Below, piece by piece: positions 1 to 6,241 of a stretch of 7,398 nt of DNA (within the stretch, counting starts at the first letter, position 1; each line of letters opens with the position of its first letter). The notes beneath the pieces were generated by a model. It was not told the origin of the DNA and did no database searches. It saw only the letters and a program-made list of their open reading frames with translations. Made by a program: the position numbers and the translations under genes. This DNA is from Nitrospira sp. GTDB taxonomy: Bacteria > Nitrospirota > Nitrospiria > Nitrospirales > Nitrospiraceae. Location: positions 1 through 7,398 of the forward strand of contig JAOUEB010000058.1 of the NCBI GenBank assembly GCA_029858925.1, in the 5' to 3' direction.

Positions 1-759
1 GTGCAACAGCCCCTGTCGTACTATGACAACAATGTGGTGGGCTCGTTGCGCCTGCTGGAGGCCATGGGCGAGTGCGGGGTGAAACAGCTGGTGTTCAGCT
101 CATCTGCCACGGTCTATGGTGATCCGCAGCGGCTGCCGTTGACGGAGGATCATCCGCTCTCCGCGACCAACCCGTATGGCCGGTCGAAGCTCATGGTCGA
201 GGAGATCCTGCGCGACGTGCAGCGGAGCGATGCGTCCTGGCGTATCGGCATTCTCCGGTACTTCAATCCGGTGGGAGCACATGCGAGCGGGCTGATCGGC
301 GAAGACCCGCAGGGCACGCCGAATAACCTGATGCCCTTCGTTGCGCAAGTGGCGGTGGGACGGCGGCCGCATTTGAATGTCTTCGGCAACGACTATGCAA
401 CACCGGACGGGACCGGCGTGCGCGACTACATTCATGTCGTGGATTTGGCGATCGGACATCTGAAAGCACTGGAAGCGCTCGATCGATGGACCCAACCGAC
501 GGACTGCCTGACGGTGAATCTCGGCACCGGAAAGGGCTATAGCGTATTGGATATCGTGCGGGCGTTCGAGCAGGCCAGCGGGCAACACGTCGCCTACAAC
601 GTTGCGCCTCGCCGGTCCGGCGATATCGCCGCCTGCTACGCCGATCCCGGCAGGGCGGCCGGTCTACTCGGCTGGCGGGCAGCGCGTGGACTCCCGGAGA
701 TGTGCGCCGATACCTGGCGCTGGCAAAGCCTCAATCCCCACGGGTTCACTCCTCCTTGA
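1..759 (+). CDS. galE: UDP-glucose 4-epimerase, C-terminal part (5' end outside window)
   Basis: Interconverts UDP-glucose and UDP-galactose in the cytoplasm using bound NAD+, supplying galactose for surface polysaccharides or the Leloir pathway. The 252 visible residues read as an extended short-chain dehydrogenase from about residue 90 of a typical 338-residue GalE. The Rossmann GxxGxxG segment is therefore missing because of the window edge, and the GTG at position 1 is an internal valine, not a start. Visible GalE hallmarks are SSSATVYG (residues 33-40, with the catalytic Ser at 35), the YxxxK pair YGRSK (Tyr59, Lys63), LRYFNPVGAH, the PNNLMP segment, FGNDYATPDGTGVRDYIHV, and the C-terminal RRSGD and DTWRWQ motifs. 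It ends at TGA 757-759 and faces the minus-strand genes. The family assignment is firm. Pathway use (LPS or exopolysaccharide versus galactose catabolism) cannot be told from here. Confidence 0.96.
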   Translation: MQQPLSYYDNNVVGSLRLLEAMGECGVKQLVFSSSATVYGDPQRLPLTEDHPLSATNPYGRSKLMVEEILRDVQRSDASWRIGILRYFNPVGAHASGLIGEDPQGTPNNLMPFVAQVAVGRRPHLNVFGNDYATPDGTGVRDYIHVVDLAIGHLKALEALDRWTQPTDCLTVNLGTGKGYSVLDIVRAFEQASGQHVAYNVAPRRSGDIAACYADPGRAAGLLGWRAARGLPEMCADTWRWQSLNPHGFTPP

Positions 760-831
760 CACACCGACTGACCGTAGGGCCTGACCAACTCCGTAAGCAT
801 CGATCTCTTCCGCTTCCGTCAGAACACCCAT

Positions 832-850
832 GGGCTGCCGATGGCAGCTC
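832..850. other. Stem-loop between convergent genes, possible weak terminator
   Basis: In the 120-bp gap between the convergent galE and J-domain genes, GCTGCC (834-839) and GGCAGC (843-848) pair across a 3-nt loop. A G-T wobble and one further G-C pair extend the stem to 8 bp. No run of T follows on either strand, so it is not a classical intrinsic terminator. Its position makes a bidirectional 3'-end stabiliser or weak terminator plausible. Nothing else was recognised in 760-879. Confidence 0.3.
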
Positions 851-879
851 GGAATTCAGACGGGCGTCTAGCTGCGTCG

Positions 880-1758
880 CTACACGTCGTGTTCGGTCAG
901 GCAGCGGCCGAACCCCATCTGCTCGGCAAAGTGGTAGGAGTAGTGCAGGGCGGCAAGATTGGCGATGCGTTCTTCCGCTTCGTCTCGCGTATCCGCATAG
1001 ATGATCTGCACACCGTAGCGCGCCGTCAGCGCATCGAGAAAATCCATCACGCCGTTCTTGTGGTACTGATTGAGGCGGCCTCCGCCCTTCTTATGGGTCA
1101 AGACCCCTTCGATGACCAGAAACCTGGCCGGATAAGCCGTCATGCGTTCGAGATCTTGGAGAAACCCGGTGCGGTTGTCGTGAGGGTTGGAGAAGATCGT
1201 GTAGAGCACTTCCACATTGAGGCATTTGATCGCCAGCAGCTCGGGCATCTCAGCGACGGCATAGTCTCCCACGGGCAACGGCTCCCGCATCGTCCCGGCA
1301 ATTCTCGTGAATCCACGGAAATCGTACGGGTGGGGCGCTCCGGTATCGATGTAGAGATGGATGGCAGGAACCATGACTGTGCCTCGTCCCTGTTTCGTGA
1401 GCGTAATGGGAGATTGCGGTCCTCGTCGCTCACGAGGCTGAGGCGCCGTCTGTCTGGGCGGAGGAGACGCATAGGACGATGAAGACGACGGCTGCCTGGT
1501 GGGTGCAGTCGGAGGCGCCGCCGACTGCACGGTCGCATCATAGCGCGCGCGCGCGGCGGGATCGCTCAGCGTCTCGTACGCCTGATTGATGAGCTTGGTT
1601 CGGGCTTCAGCTTTGTCGTGCAACGTCGGCGCGTGCGTGAAGCGGTCCGGATGCCAGACCTGGAGCTGCTCATGCCAGGCCTTCTTGATCTCCACTTCAG
1701 TGGCGGTCGTGGGAAGTTCCAACAGAGAGTAAAAATTTGCCGATCGATCGTCTTGCAT
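880..1758 (-). CDS. J-domain protein with C-terminal degenerate ERCC4/XPF-like nuclease domain
   Basis: A 292-residue cytoplasmic protein with three parts. Residues about 8-75 are a J domain: helix II ends at the HPD motif (36-38), followed by KLINQAYETLSDPAARARYD, so it should stimulate the ATPase of a DnaK-type chaperone. Residues about 77-117 are a Pro/Ser/Gln/Arg-rich linker. Residues about 132-277 resemble an ERCC4-type nuclease fold: IDTGAPHPYDFRGF (137-150) sits where families have the DTREQ-PY-F-GF strand, GDY (164-166) is kept, then comes a DLERMTAYPARFLVIEG stretch (202-218) typical of the core. The usual ERK-xxx-D catalytic motif is replaced by AIKCLNVE (176-183), so nuclease activity is doubtful. 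The G/C-zinc-finger region and C-terminal domains of DnaJ are absent, so this is not DnaJ itself. The ATG at 1758 is chosen because AAGGAG lies 6 nt upstream of it; a TTG 21 nt earlier would put that ribosome site inside the gene. It lies 78 bp after the preceding gene on the same strand, with no convincing promoter or terminator in between. The J domain is certain; the ERCC4 assignment rests on motif reading alone. Confidence 0.88.
   Translation of the reverse strand: MQDDRSANFYSLLELPTTATEVEIKKAWHEQLQVWHPDRFTHAPTLHDKAEARTKLINQAYETLSDPAARARYDATVQSAAPPTAPTRQPSSSSSYASPPPRQTAPQPRERRGPQSPITLTKQGRGTVMVPAIHLYIDTGAPHPYDFRGFTRIAGTMREPLPVGDYAVAEMPELLAIKCLNVEVLYTIFSNPHDNRTGFLQDLERMTAYPARFLVIEGVLTHKKGGGRLNQYHKNGVMDFLDALTARYGVQIIYADTRDEAEERIANLAALHYSYHFAEQMGFGRCLTEHDV
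1503..1530. repeat. Perfect 10-bp inverted repeat inside the J-domain gene
   Basis: GTGCAGTCGG (1503-1512) and CCGACTGCAC (1521-1530) are exact inverse copies around an 8-nt loop. They lie in the codons for the low-complexity linker right after the J domain (about residues 77-86). In mRNA this would be a strong stem at the domain boundary. No T-run follows on the minus strand, so it is not an intrinsic terminator. Confidence 0.6.
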
Positions 1759-1764
1759 CGATGA

Positions 1765-1770
1765 CTCCTT
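1765..1770 (-). promoter_or_regulatory. Ribosome binding site of the J-domain gene
   Basis: AAGGAG on the minus strand lies 6 nt before the ATG at 1758. It decides the start against an in-frame TTG at 1779. Confidence 0.75.
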
Positions 1771-1836
1771 GTGCGTCAAGCAGTGTATCGAAGCAAGGCG
1801 ACAATATCCAACCGGTTCTATCGTGCCGGAGCCAAA

Positions 1837-2526
1837 CTATTTCAAGCGCTGTAACTGAAGATCATCGAAATAGGTCACGGCATCGGATTTCGTCCAGAGT
1901 CCGATCCTCCCGGTTTGAAATGTCTTGTCACAGAGATCGAACACCTGTTTGTCATCATAGAAGATGCTGATATCACATCCGCGATGGATGACTCGAAGTG
2001 TGTGCCATCGCTTCACGTCGATTATCTGGTTGAAATTTTCCAGCAGGTGCCGAACGCCGTGCACGACTCGATACACTCGAATGTTTTGTTCCAGCGGGTT
2101 GGCCCGCGCCAGATAGTAATTGAGATCATCGGCCGCCCGCCAAATCAAACCGCCTCCCATATCCGCATTGCCCTGGATCGGCAAAAATGCCACTTCAAGA
2201 TTGAGGTCAGAAGCGACGATCTCTTTGACCAGCGTTATCTTGTATGCATGCTCCGCCCCTTTGGCCATCAACTGGGCGAGCACGTGCGGAGGACTCTTCG
2301 CGCGATCAGTCGCGAGAACCTGCCAATCGCCGGCCTGTCTTCCATCGAACAACGTTCCAATTGAAAATAGGCCTGGAAGGACGCCGGACTGTTCTTGATC
2401 GAAGTTCCACTGCTGCCGGGGAGACGAAGTCTCCGCCCGAACAGCCACAGGTCCCATGGCTATCGCAAAGATGGCCAGAAGACCGGTGACAATCCTCGGA
2501 AGTGAATTTGTGGGAGTTACTTCCAC
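1837..2526 (-). CDS. Secreted protein with concanavalin-A-like (DUF1080/LamG-like) fold
   Basis: A 229-residue exported protein. Residues 11-30 form a hydrophobic signal segment, with likely cleavage after VRA (about residue 31). The mature part is beta-rich, with features common to LamG/DUF1080-type jelly rolls: FSIGTLFDGRQAGDWQVL (54-71), NADMGGGLIWRAADDLNYYLAR (120-141), a KRWHTLRVIHRGCDISIFYDDKQVFD segment (172-197) and the closing GRIGLWTKSDAVTYFDDLQLQ (206-226). These folds often bind sugars or surface polymers, but no substrate or catalytic residue can be assigned. Cys184 and Cys199 could form a disulfide in the periplasm. The start is GTG 2526, backed by GGGAGGA 7 nt upstream. That start lies inside the end of the preceding gene (10-bp overlap), implying translational coupling and a joint function. 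Fold assignment is moderate, function unknown. Confidence 0.82.
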   Translation of the reverse strand: MEVTPTNSLPRIVTGLLAIFAIAMGPVAVRAETSSPRQQWNFDQEQSGVLPGLFSIGTLFDGRQAGDWQVLATDRAKSPPHVLAQLMAKGAEHAYKITLVKEIVASDLNLEVAFLPIQGNADMGGGLIWRAADDLNYYLARANPLEQNIRVYRVVHGVRHLLENFNQIIDVKRWHTLRVIHRGCDISIFYDDKQVFDLCDKTFQTGRIGLWTKSDAVTYFDDLQLQRLK

Positions 2527-3260
2527 GTCACTTCCTCCCAGCAGAGATGGACGAATGTTTCAAACGGGGGAAAATTCTTGGCGTTCTGTTCTTTTGATCG
2601 GACCCACAGATCGATTTCCATGCCGGCCGGGTCGGTTTCGCCGCCAGGCAACGTCCGTTTCGTTGGATAACGCACCTCATGAGTCTTGGGATCACGGGAC
2701 CGTTCCATCACCATAAAGTGGGCATCATAGTCCTGATAGAGCACCTGATCGTTCTTGTGCATCGTCGCCGTGCCCCACCCTCCGAGATACAGCCACGTCT
2801 TCGGGTACAGAGGATCCCCGTTGTTCGAATCGCCATGTTCATAAATCCTGGTGGTAATGCCGCCGTCCTGGAACGGAGCTTTCGCGGCGAACCGGTCAAA
2901 GATGATCCGATACCGGTCGCCGCCCTCGACAAATTCGGCGATTACTTGGCCGTTGTTCGTGAGTTCGTTCACCTCAATGTCGATAGTGCCCTGCACCGGG
3001 GTCAGACGCTTCCCGGCGTAATCGAGGTGATCCCAAGGAACCTCATCCTTCATACTTCCAATCAAAATTGCCTTCTGACCTGACAGACGAAAATGACCGC
3101 TGTAGTGAGGGTGTTCCGTCGCCTTGAAGATGCGCGTACCTTCGTCCCCCTTCGGAGTCCCGAATTGCGCGGCTACAGCCGTCGACACACACATCAGAGC
3201 AAGAATGAATGCGCTCACAATATGTGCGGACTTCGTTGACGGATTCGGGGGCATCGTCAT
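2517..3260 (-). CDS. Secreted protein of unknown function
   Basis: A 247-residue protein I do not recognise. Residues 11-31 are a clear Sec signal peptide ending in AVAA before QFG, so it is probably periplasmic or extracellular. The mature part is rich in aromatic and acidic residues, with a His cluster near its N-terminus (HPHYSGHF, 50-57), glycine-rich turns (YLGGWGTATMH, 158-168; EHGDSNNGDP, 141-150) and a Trp-containing C-terminus (LCWEEVTWK). There are no transmembrane helices after the signal and only one mature cysteine (240). The His residues could bind metal, but that is speculation. The ATG at 3260 is chosen because GGAGGAG lies 6 nt upstream; the longer GTG-initiated frame from 3293 would bury that site. 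Its stop overlaps the GTG of the next gene by 10 bp, so the two are likely one transcription unit. A weak minus-strand promoter candidate is TAGACA (3360-3355) with TAGATG (3336-3331), spacing 18. Confidence 0.85.
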   Translation of the reverse strand: MTMPPNPSTKSAHIVSAFILALMCVSTAVAAQFGTPKGDEGTRIFKATEHPHYSGHFRLSGQKAILIGSMKDEVPWDHLDYAGKRLTPVQGTIDIEVNELTNNGQVIAEFVEGGDRYRIIFDRFAAKAPFQDGGITTRIYEHGDSNNGDPLYPKTWLYLGGWGTATMHKNDQVLYQDYDAHFMVMERSRDPKTHEVRYPTKRTLPGGETDPAGMEIDLWVRSKEQNAKNFPPFETFVHLCWEEVTWK

Positions 3261-3445
3261 GGCAATCTCCTCCATCTTGAAAGTGGTTCCCACGATTGCG
3301 GTTTTTCCACCGAGACAAATACATCTACCACATCTATCGACCCGATCAGAGTCTTGTCTACAGTCCTACCGGGCGATACGCTGACGCCTATCGGCTGATG
3401 ATGCGATCCGCGGTCAACCCGTCTCCAGACCAAAGCACGGCGTCC
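3261..3445. other. Divergent intergenic region
   Basis: Separates the minus-strand secreted-protein pair from the plus-strand molybdate cluster. It must carry the minus-strand promoter; the only candidate I see is the weak TAGACA/TAGATG pair at 3360-3331. A 7-bp direct repeat ACATCTA occurs at 3321-3327 and 3330-3336, overlapping that candidate -10. No RNA gene, transposon remnant or strong hairpin was recognised. Confidence 0.4.
3321..3336. repeat. Short direct repeat ACATCTA x2
   Basis: Two exact 7-bp copies, 9 bp apart start to start, in the divergent intergenic region. Nearly one helical turn of spacing would suit a pair of protein-binding half sites on the promoter of the minus-strand genes, but such short repeats also arise by chance. 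Confidence 0.35.
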
Positions 3446-3473
3446 ATAATGCTTGACATATGTCGTACATTAT
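3446..3473. promoter_or_regulatory. Nested 28-bp palindrome, candidate operator of the regulator
   Basis: A perfect 10-bp palindrome GACATATGTC (3455-3464) is flanked by outer arms ATAATG (3446-3451) and CATTAT (3468-3473), all sharing the centre between 3459 and 3460. The 3-bp spacers do not pair. It covers the -35 box and much of the spacer of the regulator's promoter. That is where a repressor would exclude RNA polymerase, so autoregulation by the adjacent helix-turn-helix protein is the simplest reading. The symmetry is seen directly; the bound protein is inferred. Confidence 0.6.
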
Positions 3474-3482
3474 TGCTATTCG
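3453..3482 (+). promoter_or_regulatory. Promoter of the regulator-porin-modAB cluster
   Basis: A consensus -35 TTGACA (3453-3458) is followed after 18 bp by TATTCG (3477-3482), preceded by TGC as in an extended -10 element. The -10 hexamer matches the consensus only in part; the -35 is perfect. Counting from the -10, transcription would start at about 3489, at the second of two in-frame ATGs. Confidence 0.55.
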
Positions 3483-4673
3483 ATGCAAATGAAACGCCCA
3501 CACAAGTCGGCCGAAGCGGTCTCCCATATTTCCAACCACCTCAAATCGTTCCGCATGCAGAACGGCCTCTCTCAGTCCGAACTCGCAACACGCGCCGGTA
3601 TCACACGACAAGCCGTCTCTTCCATAGAGTCGAACCTGTACTTGCCAACCACCGCCGTGGCCCTCCGTTTAACCTCGGTGCTCGCCTGCCATGTCGAAGA
3701 CCTGTTCAGCCTTGCCCAGGCAGAAAACATTGTTGAAGGCTCCCTGATCGGCCGCCTCCCCCACATTGAAGAACGGGGGTCTCAACCGATCCGAGTCAAA
3801 GTTTCCACTGTTGGAAAACGGACCATTGTGCGGCCACTCACCGACTTGGGCGAGCAATTCTCCTTCGCAGTTCCTGCCGATGGGTATGTCACCGCAACCT
3901 CCGGCAAGCACTCCGGCACCGCCGTCAGCGTAAAACTCTCACGCGATCGAGAAGCGATCCAACAAGAAATTTCCGTGGCTGGGTGCGATCCGGCGATTTT
4001 TTTGGCCGGGGAACACTTACGGCGTCAGAAGGACCGGACGACCGTCGTAGGCTGGACCATGGGAAGCATGGCCGCCCTCCGCGCGTTGCAACGCGGCGAG
4101 GTTCATATCGCCGGCATGCATCTATTCGATCCGGTGACCGGCGAATCCAATCTGCCGTTTCTCAGGCGTTCGCTGAAGGGATCAGGTTATGAGGTCGCGA
4201 CCTTCGCCTCATGGGAAGAAGGATTCTTAGTTCGCCCCGGCAATCCGAAATCGATTCGCACTGCAGCTGATCTTGCTGAACCCACGGTAACGTTGATCAA
4301 TCGGGAAGAGGGCTCTGGAGCAAGACTGCTCCTCGATCAGCGGTTGCGGACAGCTGGAGTGGCGCCGACGCAAGTTCCAGGGTATGACCGCGTCGTATCG
4401 ACGCATTTCGGGGTGGCCAGAGCCGTTGCGGAACGACAGGCCGATGTCGGAATCGGGATTCGATCCGCCGCGCAACACTTCGACCTTGACTTTGTACCGC
4501 TACAAACTGCGCGCTACGACCTTGTGGTGCCCAAAGCGTATCTAACGTCTCACCCAACATTAGCCCATTTATTCGAGACGCTCGTCAGCCGCGCATTTCG
4601 AAACGAGATCGAAGCCTTGGGCGGGTATGACACCAGCGAGACCGGAAAAGTCCGCTCATTGCGTGCCGGCTAA
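3483..4673 (+). CDS. XRE-family HTH regulator with PBP-like sensor domain (probable molybdate-responsive)
   Basis: A 396-residue cytoplasmic transcription factor. Residues about 17-76 are a Cro/C1-type helix-turn-helix (LSQSELATRAGITRQAVSSI, recognition helix around 41-52). Residues about 80-165 form a connecting region. Residues about 165-390 resemble the PBP-like domain found in molybdate-type sensors: CDPAIFLAGEHL (168-179), NREEGSGARLLLDQ (273-286), VSTHFGVARAVAERQADVGIG (305-325), LDFVPLQTARYDLVVPK (335-351) and the terminal GYDTSETG (381-388). This domain is related to ModA-like binding proteins, so the protein probably senses molybdate or tungstate and controls the cluster it heads. 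It is not a ModE (different HTH, no TOBE/Mop domain). There is no Shine-Dalgarno before either ATG (3483 or 3489). The coordinates use the first, but if the promoter at 3453-3482 is right the ATG at 3489 (394 residues) is the real start. The TTG at 3453 lies inside the promoter and is unlikely. The porin gene follows after 32 bp. Confidence 0.88.
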   Translation: MQMKRPHKSAEAVSHISNHLKSFRMQNGLSQSELATRAGITRQAVSSIESNLYLPTTAVALRLTSVLACHVEDLFSLAQAENIVEGSLIGRLPHIEERGSQPIRVKVSTVGKRTIVRPLTDLGEQFSFAVPADGYVTATSGKHSGTAVSVKLSRDREAIQQEISVAGCDPAIFLAGEHLRRQKDRTTVVGWTMGSMAALRALQRGEVHIAGMHLFDPVTGESNLPFLRRSLKGSGYEVATFASWEEGFLVRPGNPKSIRTAADLAEPTVTLINREEGSGARLLLDQRLRTAGVAPTQVPGYDRVVSTHFGVARAVAERQADVGIGIRSAAQHFDLDFVPLQTARYDLVVPKAYLTSHPTLAHLFETLVSRAFRNEIEALGGYDTSETGKVRSLRAG

Positions 4674-4705
4674 CATTGCCCCCTTGTGAAACCTGGATCC
4701 GCACG

Positions 4706-6241
4706 ATGAGGAAGGCACATACAAACACGGTGGCCAACGCGCGAGGTAGTGCGGCCATCCTAGGGATGGCGATGCTGCTTGCAACCAGCATCACACCGGC
4801 CGAAGAGCCCTCGCCGGCGCCACCCCCACCCGCTGAGGCTGAGCCAAGTTCAGGCTTCCTCGATGGACTTGCCGACGTCAAAAAGCGGGCAGGTGCGCAA
4901 ACCGATGTGAAATGGATCGAGCCTGCCGATGCGGCCCTCGTTCTGCGGAGAGAAGTCGAGTGGAAGCGCTACTTACGAACCGCTCTGCGCCTGCCGGACT
5001 GGATCGACCTCGGCCTCGAAAACCGGACGAGATTTGAATCGTACGACCACCCCTGGAGAAGCAGTCAGGCCATCGGCAATGGAGGGTCAGATCCCCAGAT
5101 TACCCTCCGATCACGCCTACGCATCGGACTCGGCGGAAACGGCCCTGTCCGATTCCTGTTCGAAGGGCAGGATGCGCGGGCCTATTTAAATGGGGACCCT
5201 GGGGATTTTAGAAACAACACCACGGTCAATGAATTCGATATTTTACAGCTGCTCGGGTCATTAACCGTGAACGATGTATTGGGAACCGGGCTGCGAAGCG
5301 ATTTCCATTTCGGACGCATGACAATGGATTTTGGTCGCCGCCGGCTGATCGCGCGGAACGACTTCCGGAACACCACCAACTCGTTCGACGGGCTCCATTG
5401 GCAAATCGGTCAAGACAAGGTGTGGCGGATCAGGACATTTCTGACAGAACCGGTGGTTCGAGACGACGTGCAACTCGATCGGCAATACAACACGTCGCTC
5501 TTTTGGGGAACCTACCTGGAAAGCCGGCATTTCCCTTGGTTCCAGATGGACGCCTACTACTTGGGCTTGAACGACCAGCATGTGGCCAATGCAGCCAACC
5601 GACGCACATACTCCACTTTCGGCGGTCATCTCTATAAAGATCCTCGGCCGGGTGAGATCGACTATGAAGTCGAGAGCGCCTGGCAGACCGGCACCCGCGG
5701 CGCAACTGATCACTTCGCGCATTTCCAACATGTTGATTTCGGCTATACCTTTCAGCTTCCTTGGTCTCCCCGACTCGTCGCCCACTACGACTACGCCAGC
5801 GGGGACCGCCGACCAGGTGACACCCAAGACGAAGGATTCGACTCATTGTTCGGGGTACGTCGAGGAGATTATGGACCAACCGGAACGTTCGGGCCGTTTT
5901 TCAGGACCAACATCAATTCGCCAGGTTGGCGGGTGATCGTGACACCGGCGGAAGGTTGGACTGTCCAACTTAAGCATCGTGTCTGGTACTTGGCTCAGAG
6001 TAGAGATTTCTTCGGCAGTTCCGGTCTGCAGGACACCACTGGACGCGCCGGCACTTCGTTAGGACATGACGTGGAGTTTCGTGTGCAGTGGGCGCTCAAC
6101 ACCAACCTGGATTTTGATGCCGGCTACGTACATTGGTTCAAAGGATCGTATTTCGACCGGCTCCCCGTCTCTGCAGGCTTACCAGCCGGTGGGAACATGG
6201 ACACAGATTATTTTTATGTTCAGATGCGAGTCAGGATCTAG
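4706..6241 (+). CDS. Outer-membrane porin, alginate-export (AlgE-like) family
   Basis: A 511-residue predicted outer-membrane beta-barrel. The signal peptide is residues 1 to about 32 (hydrophobic AAILGMAMLLATSI, then a TPA|EE-type site). It is followed by a Pro/Ala/Glu-rich segment (33-50) and a charged, helix-like region (51-95) before the barrel begins near LPDWIDLGLENRTRFESY (96-113). After that, alternating hydrophobic/polar strands and long polar loops run to the end, as in the alginate-export porin family (for example TLRSRLRIGL, FHFGRMTMDFGRRRLI, VDFGYTFQLPW, LVAHYDYASGDRR, FYVQMRVRI). The final residue is Ile rather than the usual terminal Phe. AlgE itself exports alginate, but family members elsewhere serve as diffusion channels for other solutes. 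No alginate genes are visible here. Position between the regulator and modA (12-bp gap) suggests a role in oxyanion passage, which is inferred. ATG 4706 is chosen because it gives a normal signal peptide; its ribosome site is weak, and a TTG 30 nt upstream is the alternative. Confidence 0.86.
   Translation: MRKAHTNTVANARGSAAILGMAMLLATSITPAEEPSPAPPPPAEAEPSSGFLDGLADVKKRAGAQTDVKWIEPADAALVLRREVEWKRYLRTALRLPDWIDLGLENRTRFESYDHPWRSSQAIGNGGSDPQITLRSRLRIGLGGNGPVRFLFEGQDARAYLNGDPGDFRNNTTVNEFDILQLLGSLTVNDVLGTGLRSDFHFGRMTMDFGRRRLIARNDFRNTTNSFDGLHWQIGQDKVWRIRTFLTEPVVRDDVQLDRQYNTSLFWGTYLESRHFPWFQMDAYYLGLNDQHVANAANRRTYSTFGGHLYKDPRPGEIDYEVESAWQTGTRGATDHFAHFQHVDFGYTFQLPWSPRLVAHYDYASGDRRPGDTQDEGFDSLFGVRRGDYGPTGTFGPFFRTNINSPGWRVIVTPAEGWTVQLKHRVWYLAQSRDFFGSSGLQDTTGRAGTSLGHDVEFRVQWALNTNLDFDAGYVHWFKGSYFDRLPVSAGLPAGGNMDTDYFYVQMRVRI

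Noticed and set aside
100..588. Minus-strand 162-codon open frame inside galE
   Set aside because: Antisense shadow; the opposite strand is an unambiguous GalE.
858..869. AGACG-GG-CGTCT inverted repeat near the end of the J-domain gene as a terminator
   Set aside because: The 2-nt loop is too tight, the usable stem is only about 4 bp, and no T-run follows.
841..1482. Plus-strand 213-codon open frame antisense to the J-domain gene
   Set aside because: Composition looks like a GC-rich shadow (His/Arg-rich, no family signature). The minus strand has a full domain structure and a good ribosome site.
1741..1761. CGATCGATCG run as a regulatory palindrome
   Set aside because: Mostly within the first codons of the J-domain gene; a simple CGAT repeat is easily explained by codon choice (DDRS).
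1915..2364. Plus-strand 149-codon open frame antisense to the jelly-roll protein gene
   Set aside because: No signal, motif or ribosome site. The minus-strand gene has a signal peptide and a strong ribosome site.
3453..3482. TTG at 3453 as the start of the regulator gene
   Set aside because: It is the -35 box TTGACA itself. The 10 added residues (LTYVVHYCYS) lie in the promoter and there is no Shine-Dalgarno upstream.
3261..3482. Moco/Tuco-type riboswitch in front of the molybdate cluster
   Set aside because: The predicted transcript starts at the ATG, leaving no leader, and I see no multi-stem structure in the region.
3296..3736. Plus-strand 146-codon open frame with a Tyr-rich, protein-like start
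   Set aside because: It starts with TTG, has no ribosome site, crosses the promoter and palindrome, and runs out of frame through the helix-turn-helix coding region, which is clearly the real gene.
5261..5827. Minus-strand 188-codon open frame inside the porin gene
   Set aside because: Antisense shadow without a ribosome site or recognisable motif; the porin reading explains this DNA.
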